Positions 10,270 through 17,551 of a DNA stretch of 43,734 nt are shown piece after piece. The stretch comes from an uncultured Prevotellaceae bacterium (GTDB taxonomy: Bacteria; Bacteroidota; Bacteroidia; Bacteroidales; Bacteroidaceae), in contig CACWNV010000038.1 of NCBI GenBank assembly GCA_902762325.1, forward strand, positions 1 to 43,734. Direction: 5' to 3'. The position numbers and the translations under genes were made by a program. The notes under the pieces were generated by a model. It worked only from the letters and a program-made list of their open reading frames with translations. It made no database searches and was not told where the DNA came from. Every line of letters starts with the position of its first letter. Position 1 is the stretch's first letter.

Positions 10270-10277
10270 CAAAGTTA
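10270..10277 (-). promoter_or_regulatory. Promoter of giant gene 2 (-7 TAACTTTG)
   Basis: TAACTTTG on the minus strand, in a 28-base stretch identical to the promoter of giant gene 1 and placed the same distance (~130 nt) from the start codon. This suggests the two genes are expressed together. Confidence 0.75.
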
Positions 10278-10456
10278 TATATAAAAAATGTAATATATTT
10301 ATTTTTATATAACAAAATGTTCACAAAATGAAACATTTACGTGTTTCTTGACAATAATAAATGTAAATAAAACGGTTTTTCGCCCCTTTTTCTTTTGTAA
10401 ACCGCTTGTTTACGATTCAGTCCCCAAAGAATTGCCCCCCGAATTTCACCGGAGGA

Positions 10457-10690
10457 ATTGCCAGTAGTGTATATTCGTATTTCGTTTCTCCGTCGGATGC
10501 CCCCCGATAGAGGTTACGTTTGGATTGGGATGCAAGGGAATAAATGCCAATAGATGTTATATTTGGTTTGTGATGTATCGGTATAAATGCCGTTAGATGA
10601 TATATTTGTGTTGTGTTTTCAACGGATGAAATGCCGTAGGCCGTTATGTGTTGGGTATATCGCACCAGAAGAAATGCCGTAGGCATTAGA
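10457..10690. repeat. Degenerate ~43-bp tandem repeat array (copy 2)
   Basis: Six units anchored on AT(G/T)GCC or ATGCC start at 10457, 10497, 10544, 10587, 10631 and 10674 (spacings 40, 47, 43, 44, 43). The last unit carries a full ATGCC-GTA-GGCAT triloop hairpin. All parts of the unit vary, unlike CRISPR repeats, which are constant with unrelated spacers. A reading frame across it on the minus strand is only the repeat translated. Confidence 0.75.
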
Positions 10691-10742
10691 CAATGGTAGC
10701 TGTATGGCTGGCTACCATTGTCCGATGCCTAACGGCATCATT
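10670..10742. repeat. Short palindromic element (internally deleted form)
   Basis: GACAATGGTAGC and its exact complement flank the 10-base loop TGTATGGCTG (about 10687-10720). On either side are ATGCC-GTA-GGCAT and GATGCC-TAAC-GGCATC hairpins. The sequence matches the two ends of the longer palindrome at 11478-11725 with its interior missing. Confidence 0.75.
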
Positions 10743-10916
10743 TATTAACGGTACTTTGTCAAATAATATTCGAATTTTGACCCCAAAAAATGGGGGGTGC
10801 TGATCACGAAAAGGTCATTCGGTCGAAAAAACGTCAATTTTTGATGTTTTTCGTAACGTATTGAACGACAGATGATTACGCGAATGTTAATTTATCATCT
10901 GGCGGTCTGGAAAAAA
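10743..10916. other. Intergenic, no feature seen
   Basis: AT-rich sequence between the short palindrome and the predicted promoter at 10917. I see no gene, tRNA or conserved motif here. Confidence 0.5.
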
Positions 10917-10925
10917 TAAATTTGC

Positions 10926-11030
10926 GAAAGGTAAGGTTTCGTTGCGCGAAAGACCATGTTTCAGGCGGTGAAACATAACCTTTGGGGCGGTGAAAGCTTA
11001 CCTTTCACGCTGCGAAACCTAAGCGATGGG
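10926..11030. repeat. 22-bp tandem repeat array
   Basis: Four full 22-base units and part of a fifth, each GAAA, about 7 bases, TTTC or similar, then a GC-rich GGCGGT-like spacer. The phase is exact across all units although the sequences vary, and GAAA/TTTC alternate as inverted repeats. Confidence 0.8.
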
Positions 11031-11123
11031 AAAAAATTGAATGAAAAATAATGAAATGAAGAATGAAAAATGAAGGGTGAAAAGTCGTTTTTACAGATTT
11101 TAACTTCTCTTTCATCACTTTTC

Positions 11124-11149
11124 CCCGACAAGTTTTTGTCGGGTTTTTT
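11124..11149 (+). terminator. Rho-independent terminator
   Basis: The stem CCCGACAA (11124-11131) pairs with TTGTCGGG (11136-11143) around a GTTT loop and is followed by TTTTTT (11144-11149). No coding gene on the plus strand ends here, which supports an upstream non-coding transcript. Confidence 0.8.
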
Positions 11150-11229
11150 CACATTGTTTTTCCAAAGGGAGGAAATGCCGTAAGGCAATCATTTTCTTCA
11201 TAGCAACCAATCAATGAATACACGACCGT

Positions 11230-11400
11230 ACAGTGGCGGTCTGAAAGACCAACAATCATATAGCCCAAGGCGACGCCTTGGGTGCTGTATGGTGTGTGGT
11301 GCTTTTGCCCTGTCAGGGCGTATCATTTTATGCTGCTTCAAGTTCCCCAGGGCGGTGCCCTGGGCTAATGGCTCATTGCCCCTTTCAGGGGCGCATTCGG
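11230..11400. repeat. Cluster of triloop hairpins
   Basis: Five perfect palindromes with three-base loops follow each other: GGTCT-GAA-AGACC, CCCAAGGC-GAC-GCCTTGGG, GCCCT-GTC-AGGGC, CCCAGGGC-GGT-GCCCTGGG and GCCCCT-TTC-AGGGGC. Reading frames on both strands are simple translations of these repeats and are not taken as genes. From memory, similar sequence is common between genes in Bacteroidales. Confidence 0.8.
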
Positions 11401-11477
11401 CAGTTAGGTTTGGGGATTGTGACACAACAGAGGGAATGCCGTTAGGTATTATATTATGTATTTTGTTGCAACCGGAA

Positions 11478-11725
11478 GAAATGCCGTAGGCATTAGACAA
11501 TGGTAGCCAGCCATACAGAAAAGCCTTTAGGTTTTTCGAAATGGCTGGGAAGCGACACCACACACCCGGAACCTTGCCTTTAGGTAAGGGACAAGGGCTG
11601 CACATGTCGCCTACCCAAGGGCAGGCTATATTATTGGGGGGCAATCCCATACCAGCCATTTCGCCGTACCTATAGGCACGGCTGTATGGCTGGCTACCAT
11701 TGTCTGATGCCTCTGGCATCTTCTT
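11478..11725. repeat. Nested palindromic (MITE-like) element
   Basis: A perfect 23-bp inverted repeat (11496-11518 and 11682-11704) is bordered by triloop hairpins (ATGCC-GTA-GGCAT outside the left arm, GATGCC-TCT-GGCATC outside the right). Inside lies a second 12-bp inverted repeat (CGAAATGGCTGG at 11537-11548 and its complement at 11652-11663), plus smaller stems. No transposase is encoded. The shorter element at 10670-10742 looks like a deletion product of the same family. Confidence 0.75.
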
Positions 11726-12031
11726 TGCAAACGGCCCTATCTTGATGCCTCAGGCATCATTTTGCTGGCTAACCCTATTTTTAATCTTTCATCTTTAATC
11801 TTTCATCTTGATGCCTCTGGCATCCTCTTTGCAAACGGTCCTATCTTGATGCCTCAGGCATCATTTTGCTGGCTACCCCTATCTTTAATCTTTCATCTTT
11901 AATCTTTCATCTTGATGCCTCAGGCATCATTTTGCTGGCTAACCCTATCTTTAATCTTTCATCTTTAATCTTTCATCTTGATGCCTCTGGCATCCTCTTT
12001 GCAAACTGCCCCTGTTTGATGCCTCCACTTA
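11706..12031. repeat. Alternating 38-bp / 66-bp repeat array
   Basis: GATGCC anchors at 11706, 11744, 11810, 11848, 11914, 11980 and 12018 are spaced 38, 66, 38, 66, 66, 38. The 38-bp unit has GATGCC-TCT-GGCATC then TTTGCAAACGG. The 66-bp unit has GATGCC-TCA-GGCATC then TTTTGCTGGCTA and two or three TTTAATCTTTCATC steps. The array ends about 60 bases before the mnmA promoter. Confidence 0.85.
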
Positions 12032-12093
12032 ATCATGCATGACATTGCGGGAAAAAACTTTTGTTTCATTCTTCATACTTCATGAAAAAATTG

Positions 12094-12101
12094 TATCTTT
12101 G
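12094..12101 (+). promoter_or_regulatory. Promoter of mnmA (-7 TATCTTTG)
   Basis: TATCTTTG followed by C, 20 bases before the GTG at 12121. Its position means the in-frame codons upstream (TTG 12061, ATG 12082) lie at or before the promoter and are unlikely to be starts. Confidence 0.7.
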
Positions 12102-12120
12102 CGGAAAAATAGATACTGAA

Positions 12121-13260
12121 GTGTTGAAGACATCCATTTCTGCCGCCAGGCATGAGGAATTGAGTGACAAGCGGATCGCTGTGCTGCTGTCGGGAGGAGT
12201 AGACAGTAGTGTGGTGGTGTATGAGTTGTCGCGGTTAGGGCTCCATCCCGACTGCTTTTATATCAGGATTGGTCCTGAGGAGAGCGATGTGGCGACGGAT
12301 GGTGCCGACGGTGCGAAGCATTGGGACTGTTCCTCTGAGGAGGATCTGGAGATGGCGAGTGTCGTCGCTGCCCGTTATGGCTGCCGGCTGGAAGTGGTCG
12401 ACTGCCACGAGGACTACTGGAACGAGGTCACGCGCTATACGATGGAGAAGGTGAAGGCTGGCTTCACGCCCAACCCCGATGTGATGTGCAACCGCCTGAT
12501 CAAGTTCGGAGCTTTCCACGAGAAGGCAGGGAAGGCCTATGACCTCATCGCCACGGGGCATTATGCACAGACAGAAATCGATGAAATGGGCAATAAATGG
12601 CTCTGCACCAGTCCCGACCCCGTGAAGGATCAGACCGATTTCCTCGCCCAGATCTATGACTGGCAGCTCAGGAAAGCTCTCTTTCCCATCGGTCATTATA
12701 TGAAAGAAGAGGTGAGGGAGATTGCCGAGCGTGAACATCTGGTGAATGCCAAGCGGAAGGATTCTCAGGGCATCTGCTTCCTTGGGAAGATCAATTACAA
12801 CGAATATCTTCGCCGCTACTTAGGAGAATGGGAAGGGGATGTCGTGGATATTGAGACGGGAAAGGTTGTCGGAAAGCACCATGGCCACTGGTTCCATACC
12901 ATCGGCCAGCGCAAGGGGCTGGGACTGGGTGGCGGTCCGTGGAACGTGGTGAAGAAGGATGTCGTCCAGAACATTCTCTATGTCGTCAAGGGCTACGAGC
13001 CTATCAAGGCGCATTGCAAGGAGTTCCCCATCCATGACTTCCATTATCTGACGCCCGAGGGTGGCGAGCTTCCTGAGCAGATCACCTTTAAGATACGGCA
13101 TACGCCCGACTATTTCGAGGGTCGTCTGGAGCAGACGGGCGAGGGTGCCTACGTGGTACACACCGACAGATGGGTGCAGGGCGTGGCTCCCGGGCAGTTC
13201 TGCGTCGTCTATGACAAGGAGTTCCATCGTTGTTTCGGTTCGGGAGAGATTACAGTTTAA
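12121..13260 (+). CDS. mnmA: tRNA-specific 2-thiouridylase MnmA
   Basis: MnmA makes the 2-thio group of s2U34 in tRNA-Lys, -Glu and -Gln, using ATP to activate the uridine and a persulfide as sulfur source. The PP-loop LLSGGVDSS lies near the N-terminus. The two catalytic cysteines are seen in NPDVMCNRLIKFG and SQGICFLGK. HYMKEEVREIA and HTIGQRKGLGLGG are further family motifs. The frame stays open to a TTG at 12061, but a promoter at 12094-12101 argues for the GTG at 12121 (379 aa, close to the usual ~370); TTG 12124 is possible. The lipoprotein gene follows after 24 bases and is probably co-transcribed. Confidence 0.93.
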   Translation: MLKTSISAARHEELSDKRIAVLLSGGVDSSVVVYELSRLGLHPDCFYIRIGPEESDVATDGADGAKHWDCSSEEDLEMASVVAARYGCRLEVVDCHEDYWNEVTRYTMEKVKAGFTPNPDVMCNRLIKFGAFHEKAGKAYDLIATGHYAQTEIDEMGNKWLCTSPDPVKDQTDFLAQIYDWQLRKALFPIGHYMKEEVREIAEREHLVNAKRKDSQGICFLGKINYNEYLRRYLGEWEGDVVDIETGKVVGKHHGHWFHTIGQRKGLGLGGGPWNVVKKDVVQNILYVVKGYEPIKAHCKEFPIHDFHYLTPEGGELPEQITFKIRHTPDYFEGRLEQTGEGAYVVHTDRWVQGVAPGQFCVVYDKEFHRCFGSGEITV

Positions 13261-13284
13261 CATACCAAATACAGAGAAATAGTT

Positions 13285-13824
13285 ATGAACAGGAAACTCA
13301 TCGTCCTTCTGCTGTCTGTGGCAGTCTGTGCGTGCAGCTCTGACACGAAACAGCTTGACGCCTACCTCAAGAACAACTATCCGGAATACCAGATTGTGGA
13401 AGACGGTGAGGTTGTCACCGACTCAGTCTTTTGTCCGATCAGTAAGCTTGAGAGCAACTATATCGAACTGATGGGTATGAAGGCACAGATCTTCAGCCTT
13501 TATTCTAATAATGTGGATTCTGCCTATCGCATGGCAAAGTCGCTCCATGAGCGGTTCGCGAAGGCTGACGGGCTGGGTAGCCTCACTTATCCCAAAGGGG
13601 ATAAGAATTGTAAGGCGTTCACCGTCAAGTGTAAGAGTGAAGATAACGAGCGGTATATCGTATTCTATAAGGATCGTAGCCTTGATGCGATAGAATACTG
13701 TTCGCTCGATGCGGATGTGAGGATAGACAGCATCATGAACCAGTATAATGAACTGATGTATGCTGTCAATGCCATTCTCAAATCTTCTTCTTCGGCATTT
13801 TCTGAAACTTATAAGACAGAGTGA
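13285..13824 (+). CDS. Small lipoprotein of unknown function (179 aa)
   Basis: The N-terminus MNRKLIVLLLSVAVCACSSD is a lipoprotein signal with the likely lipidated cysteine at residue 17. The mature part is a mixed-charge soluble domain with YPEYQIVEDGEVVTDSVFCP and an internal KNCKAFTVKCKS stretch. I do not recognise the family. It sits 24 bases after mnmA, so co-transcription is likely, though a functional link is not implied. Its last 47 bases overlap the end of the convergent outer membrane protein gene. Confidence 0.75.
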   Translation: MNRKLIVLLLSVAVCACSSDTKQLDAYLKNNYPEYQIVEDGEVVTDSVFCPISKLESNYIELMGMKAQIFSLYSNNVDSAYRMAKSLHERFAKADGLGSLTYPKGDKNCKAFTVKCKSEDNERYIVFYKDRSLDAIEYCSLDADVRIDSIMNQYNELMYAVNAILKSSSSAFSETYKTE

Positions 13825-16720
13825 GCAGGGCATAGCGCGGAATGCAGTTATGCCAAGTCTCTGTGCGCCCCTGTGCGTTCACGCTGTACTGTGTGGACGA
13901 CAGCTGGTGCAGGATGTCGAATGCCATGAGGCGTGCCGTGATTTTGCCTTTTAGGAAGGAGCGCGACAACGAGGCATTCCACACGAGGTCGTCGGTGTTC
14001 ATCATCGACGAGTTGTAGCCGCGGCGTGAGAACATCTTCAGGTCGGTAGCGAGGTCGACATTCATCCAGGGGATGGTGTATTTCGCGGTGATGCCGTACT
14101 GGTAGTCCCAGGCGTTGATGGCCTGGAAGTTGGCGCTTGTTCCCTTGCTGCTGCGCCATGAGACTTCTCCGCCCACGAGCAGGGTGAGCTTGTCTTTCTG
14201 GTATTTTAGGGAGAGCTGCTCGGTGGTGTAGAGGGTGTTGACTTTGGAGTAATTGGAGTAATCGGAGTAATCAGAGTAATCAGAATAATCGGAGTATTCA
14301 GAGTAATCAGAATAATCAGAGTTTTCTGAGTTTTCAGATAGGCCGGCTGCGCCGGCGCCGGAATTCAGGTCAAAGTCAACGCTGTGGGTATATCTGATGT
14401 TAAGCTCGTTGCTGAAGTTGAAGAGTCGTGCCTTTCCTATCGGGCGTTCGTAGGCGAAGCCTGCCGAGGCGTTCCAGTTGCCGTTGACATTGTCCTGCAT
14501 GTATGTGTAGGCACCCTTCTTAGAATCATACGATGCGTGCGTTCCCCATGCGTTCTGTGTCAGCGTGGCATTGGCAGAGAGCGTGATGCGGCGTGCCGTG
14601 GAGTCGTTGCGGAAGTTGAACGACAACCAGAGAGAATGGTCGGTACGGTTTTTCAGTCCCGGGTTGTTGATGGTGTGGATGAGCGGGTTCGTGGTGTCAT
14701 CCGTGGGCATGAGCGATGCAAAGTCTGGCCTCTGCACCGACATGTTGTAGCTGAACGTCTGGTAGTTCTTTCCCCAGCGGTAAATGTAGAACGATGGTTC
14801 GAACAACACGTTGGAGCGGCTTGCGATGGTGTCGAGCACCCTTTTGTTGTAGTGCATGCGCTCATTGATCTTCTCGATGGGCAGGGTGAGCGATATCCAT
14901 CCTTCGTCGTCGCCCAGCTGTTTGGAGAGATTAAGTCCTCCACGGTATCTTCGTTCGAAATGGTTGTGGGTGCCCGAGTTGTCGTTGTCGAGCACAGAGA
15001 ACAGCTGCTCGTTGGAGGGGAGCCAGCCCAGTGAGGATGTCTCCACCAGCCTGTCCAGTCGGAAGCTCATGTTGTGCGACGAGCTATAGCCCTGCTGGTA
15101 ACTGAAGAATGGAGCGATGCGCCAGCCGCTCAGCAGTGATATTGTATAGTCGGAGACGAACGAATAAGTGTAACTGTTGGAATGGCTGTCGGTATAGCGG
15201 TCGCGATAGTCGTTGCCACCTGTCTGCAGGTATTCCGTCAGGCTACGGCTGAACGAGTCCGAGGGTTTGCTGCGGTTGGTGTTTATATTGAACTGGAGGG
15301 TTACTTCGTCACCCCATGGCAGTTTCTTGTACCAGGTGACGTAGTTGTAAGTGCTGACAGTCCGGTATTTGTTCAGACTGCTGTTGTGTGTGCGGTTGAT
15401 CAGGCTGCTTTGCCATGTAGAGTCGTTACTTTCCGAGGAGCGGTTGCCGTTGCTGTAGCTCACATTGTTGTTGATGCGCAGTTTGATGGGTGCGTTGAGT
15501 ATCAGGTAGTTGTTGGCATTAAACCGGAAATCCTTCTGCCTCGACCACGACTCCGAGCCGCTGAAGATGTTGCCGCTGTCGGCAAAGCGTTCGCCGGCGG
15601 TGCGTGTCTGGTCGTCGGCATCGCTCCATGTCAGCGTGGCATCGAAGCGTTCCTCCACCTTCTTGTCCTTGTCCTCAGTGGTGAGGTTGAGTCCCACCTG
15701 CTTCGTAGAGCGCAGTCCCTGCGGCTGGTTCGCGGGTGTCCAGTCGCCCTCGTAGCCCGGCTTTCGGTCTTCGTTGACATTGTTGGTGTTGGCGAAGGTC
15801 GACAGTCGCGTATGGTCGGTGTAGTAGAGACCGAAGAAACGGCCCAGATAGCGGTCGTCGGTGCCCAGTCCGCCCTCGATGTTTGCCAGCAGGCCGCGAT
15901 TGTACTCACGTTTCAGGATTACGTCCATCACATAGTCTTTCTTCTCCACCTCTTCGCCTTTCCATTGGCTGTTTTCCGATGATTTGTCGTACACCTCCAC
16001 GTTCTGCACCGTATAGTAGGGCAGGTTGTCGAGCATCACCTTGTTGTTCCCTTTGAAGAAGTCCTTGCCGTTGAGCGTCAGATAGTCCACCTTCTTTCCG
16101 TTGATGTAGATGTCGCCATTGTCCTTCAGTTCTGCCCCCGGCATTTCGCGGATCAGTCCGTCGAGCATCGACCCTTCGGGCAGGTTGAAGGCGGCAGCGT
16201 TATAGACCACCGTGTCGCCCCGATAGGCAATCTTCACCTTCGTTCCCGTCACGACGACCCCTTCCAGGTTCCCTTCGGCGAAGATGCCGTCCTCCTCAGC
16301 CTTCTTCTTCAGCAGCAGTCGTGGCATCTCGAACTCGAGGTTGCGGGCAATGTACTTCATGTCGTAGTTGATGAATCCCGCATGGTAGCCGTCACATTCA
16401 GCCTTGATGATAAAGTGTTCGGGCTTGCGCGGCACCTTGAATTCGTAGTAGGAGTCGCTGGTACCCCACGACCATACCCAGCACGTGGTGGTGTCGATGA
16501 CGGTGCTGTCCCTGTGCATCAGCGTGACGTGCGCCTTCAGTGCAGCCTTCGTGAACGAGTCGTAGACACTGCCGTAGAGCCTGATCTGCTTCTTTGCCGT
16601 CGAGTCTTTCTTTTCTCCCGTCTTTGTTACATTGGCACCATTGACAATGATGACTTGCTGAGCCTGTGAGCCCAGACAGAAGACGAGCGCAAAGAGCAGG
16701 GTGGATAATAGTCGTCTCAT
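13778..16720 (-). CDS. TonB-receptor-like outer membrane beta-barrel protein (980 aa)
   Basis: A signal peptide (MRRLLSTLLFALVFCLGSQA) is followed by a carboxypeptidase-regulatory-like domain (about 45-130: LYGSVYDSFTKAALKAHVTL), a plug-like region (about 150-260: LEGVVVTGTKVKIAYRGDTV, IREMPGAEL, INGKKVDYLTLNGKDFF) and a long Tyr/Asn/Ser-rich barrel. This matches the Bacteroidetes outer membrane beta-barrel family related to TonB-dependent receptors. There is no obvious TonB box. Residues ~794-826 are a run of (D/E)YS repeats encoded by 9-base units. The gene is last in the lysS-gpsA-pgi-HAD run, 5 bases after the phosphatase, and overlaps the lipoprotein tail-to-tail. The substrate is unknown. 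Confidence 0.85.
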   Translation of the reverse strand: MRRLLSTLLFALVFCLGSQAQQVIIVNGANVTKTGEKKDSTAKKQIRLYGSVYDSFTKAALKAHVTLMHRDSTVIDTTTCWVWSWGTSDSYYEFKVPRKPEHFIIKAECDGYHAGFINYDMKYIARNLEFEMPRLLLKKKAEEDGIFAEGNLEGVVVTGTKVKIAYRGDTVVYNAAAFNLPEGSMLDGLIREMPGAELKDNGDIYINGKKVDYLTLNGKDFFKGNNKVMLDNLPYYTVQNVEVYDKSSENSQWKGEEVEKKDYVMDVILKREYNRGLLANIEGGLGTDDRYLGRFFGLYYTDHTRLSTFANTNNVNEDRKPGYEGDWTPANQPQGLRSTKQVGLNLTTEDKDKKVEERFDATLTWSDADDQTRTAGERFADSGNIFSGSESWSRQKDFRFNANNYLILNAPIKLRINNNVSYSNGNRSSESNDSTWQSSLINRTHNSSLNKYRTVSTYNYVTWYKKLPWGDEVTLQFNINTNRSKPSDSFSRSLTEYLQTGGNDYRDRYTDSHSNSYTYSFVSDYTISLLSGWRIAPFFSYQQGYSSSHNMSFRLDRLVETSSLGWLPSNEQLFSVLDNDNSGTHNHFERRYRGGLNLSKQLGDDEGWISLTLPIEKINERMHYNKRVLDTIASRSNVLFEPSFYIYRWGKNYQTFSYNMSVQRPDFASLMPTDDTTNPLIHTINNPGLKNRTDHSLWLSFNFRNDSTARRITLSANATLTQNAWGTHASYDSKKGAYTYMQDNVNGNWNASAGFAYERPIGKARLFNFSNELNIRYTHSVDFDLNSGAGAAGLSENSENSDYSDYSEYSDYSDYSDYSDYSNYSKVNTLYTTEQLSLKYQKDKLTLLVGGEVSWRSSKGTSANFQAINAWDYQYGITAKYTIPWMNVDLATDLKMFSRRGYNSSMMNTDDLVWNASLSRSFLKGKITARLMAFDILHQLSSTQYSVNAQGRTETWHNCIPRYALLTLSYKFQKMPKKKI
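14244..14338 (-). repeat. In-frame 9-bp repeat coding (D/E/N)YS
   Basis: About 11 imperfect 9-base units on the minus strand (TCTGATTAC and variants) encode SEN SEN, then SDY/SEY/SNY repeats inside the barrel gene. Gain or loss of a unit would keep the frame. Confidence 0.85.
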
Positions 16721-16725
16721 ATATA

Positions 16726-17439
16726 TTATAAGGTGGAAAACACTTTCAGAAAATCAGTCATGTTGGAGAATATCAGATCAGCTCCTTCATCGGTCAGTGC
16801 ACTGTCGGGCAGCGGTCCGCTGTTGACCGCCACAGTGAAGATCCTGGCAGCTACGCCAGCCCTGACTCCGAGCGGCGCATTCTCGATGACCATTCCTTCC
16901 CACGGCTGGAGGTTTCCCGCTTTCTCCAATCCCATGAGATAAGGGTCCGGGTAGGGCTTGCCCCGTCTGACGTCGTAGGCGGTGACGAGCCGGCTCTCGT
17001 CCACAAACTCGTGGAAGTCGTTGAGCAGCCGGTTGATGAGCGGTCGCTGTCCGCTGCCAGTCACCACACCGATCAGCATGCCCCGTTCGTGCATCTTTTG
17101 CATCAGTTCCCGCACGCCCGGCATGATGTCGGGTTCCTTCATTTCATGAAAGAACTTAGTCTTCAGGTCGTACATCTCCTGTGCCTTTTCCAGCGAGATG
17201 TCTTCGCCCTTCTGCTCCTTCACCATCTTTCGGATGGTGTCGATACCCCTTGCTCCCTCAGTGGCATAGGCATCGTATGCCGTCATGTGAATGCCGAACG
17301 TCTCCATGGAGTCGTGCCAGGCGACGGCATGGTTAGGCATGGAGTCGTAGAGCACGCCGTCCATGTCAAAAAGCGCGGCTTTGGGCAGAAAGCGCTCAAA
17401 GCCGTGCTTGGAGAGATAGTTTTTTATTGCTTGTTGCAT
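16726..17439 (-). CDS. HAD-family phosphatase, beta-phosphoglucomutase-like (237 aa)
   Basis: HAD hydrolases use an aspartate nucleophile for phosphoryl transfer. Motif I is FDMDGVLYDS (D25, D27), motif II VVTGSG, motif III the lysine in RRGKPYPDPYL, and motif IV ENAPLGVRAG. The helical cap between motifs I and II is the type seen in beta-phosphoglucomutase and sugar-phosphate phosphatases (subfamily IA). Motif I alone does not separate mutase from phosphatase. The gene lies 112 bases after pgi and 5 before the outer membrane protein, suggesting a sugar-phosphate role. Confidence 0.85.
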   Translation of the reverse strand: MQQAIKNYLSKHGFERFLPKAALFDMDGVLYDSMPNHAVAWHDSMETFGIHMTAYDAYATEGARGIDTIRKMVKEQKGEDISLEKAQEMYDLKTKFFHEMKEPDIMPGVRELMQKMHERGMLIGVVTGSGQRPLINRLLNDFHEFVDESRLVTAYDVRRGKPYPDPYLMGLEKAGNLQPWEGMVIENAPLGVRAGVAARIFTVAVNSGPLPDSALTDEGADLIFSNMTDFLKVFSTL

Positions 17440-17487
17440 AGATTGCTTGTTGCTGGGGGGATGTTTTTTTCTAGTCTTTCTAGTTTT

Positions 17488-17537
17488 CCTAGGATTCCCT
17501 AGGATTTCCTAGGATGTCCTAAGATTTCCTAGCTCTT
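17488..17537. repeat. 10-bp CCTAGGATTT tandem repeat
   Basis: Five 10-base units starting at 17488, 17498, 17508, 17518 and 17528 (CCTAGGATTC, CCTAGGATTT, CCTAGGATGT, CCTAAGATTT, CCTAGCTCTT), each built on the palindrome CCTAGG. It lies between pgi and the HAD gene. Confidence 0.9.
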
Positions 17538-17551
17538 TCCCGCTCCCCAGA

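Larger units (their letters stand above)
10917..11149 (+). ncRNA. Candidate non-coding RNA with 22-bp repeats
   Basis: A perfect -7 element TAAATTTG (10917-10924) is followed at once by five GAAA anchors at exact 22-base steps (10926, 10948, 10970, 10992, 11014), then an A-rich stretch and a strong Rho-independent terminator (11124-11149). There is no credible ORF between them. Adjacent anchors can pair as short hairpins such as GTTTCA-TGAAAC and GTGAAAG-CTTTCAC. The predicted RNA would be about 215 nt, running away from giant gene 2 and towards mnmA. No known RNA family is recognised. The alternative is a chance promoter next to an intergenic repeat. Confidence 0.4.

Noticed and set aside
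10457-10690. CRISPR array
   Set aside because: All parts of the units vary and spacing is loose; there are no constant repeats with unrelated spacers and no cas genes.
10417-11719. Several 75-173 aa reading frames on both strands in the 10.4-11.7 kb gap
   Set aside because: They are translations of the 43-bp units, triloop hairpins and palindromes, with no start region or protein-like composition.
12061-12120. Longer mnmA start at TTG 12061 or ATG 12082
   Set aside because: Both lie before the likely transcription start given the TATCTTTG at 12094-12101.
15182-15982. A 266-codon Val/Ala-rich frame opposite the outer membrane protein
   Set aside because: GC-rich shadow of the beta-barrel gene, with no family motif.
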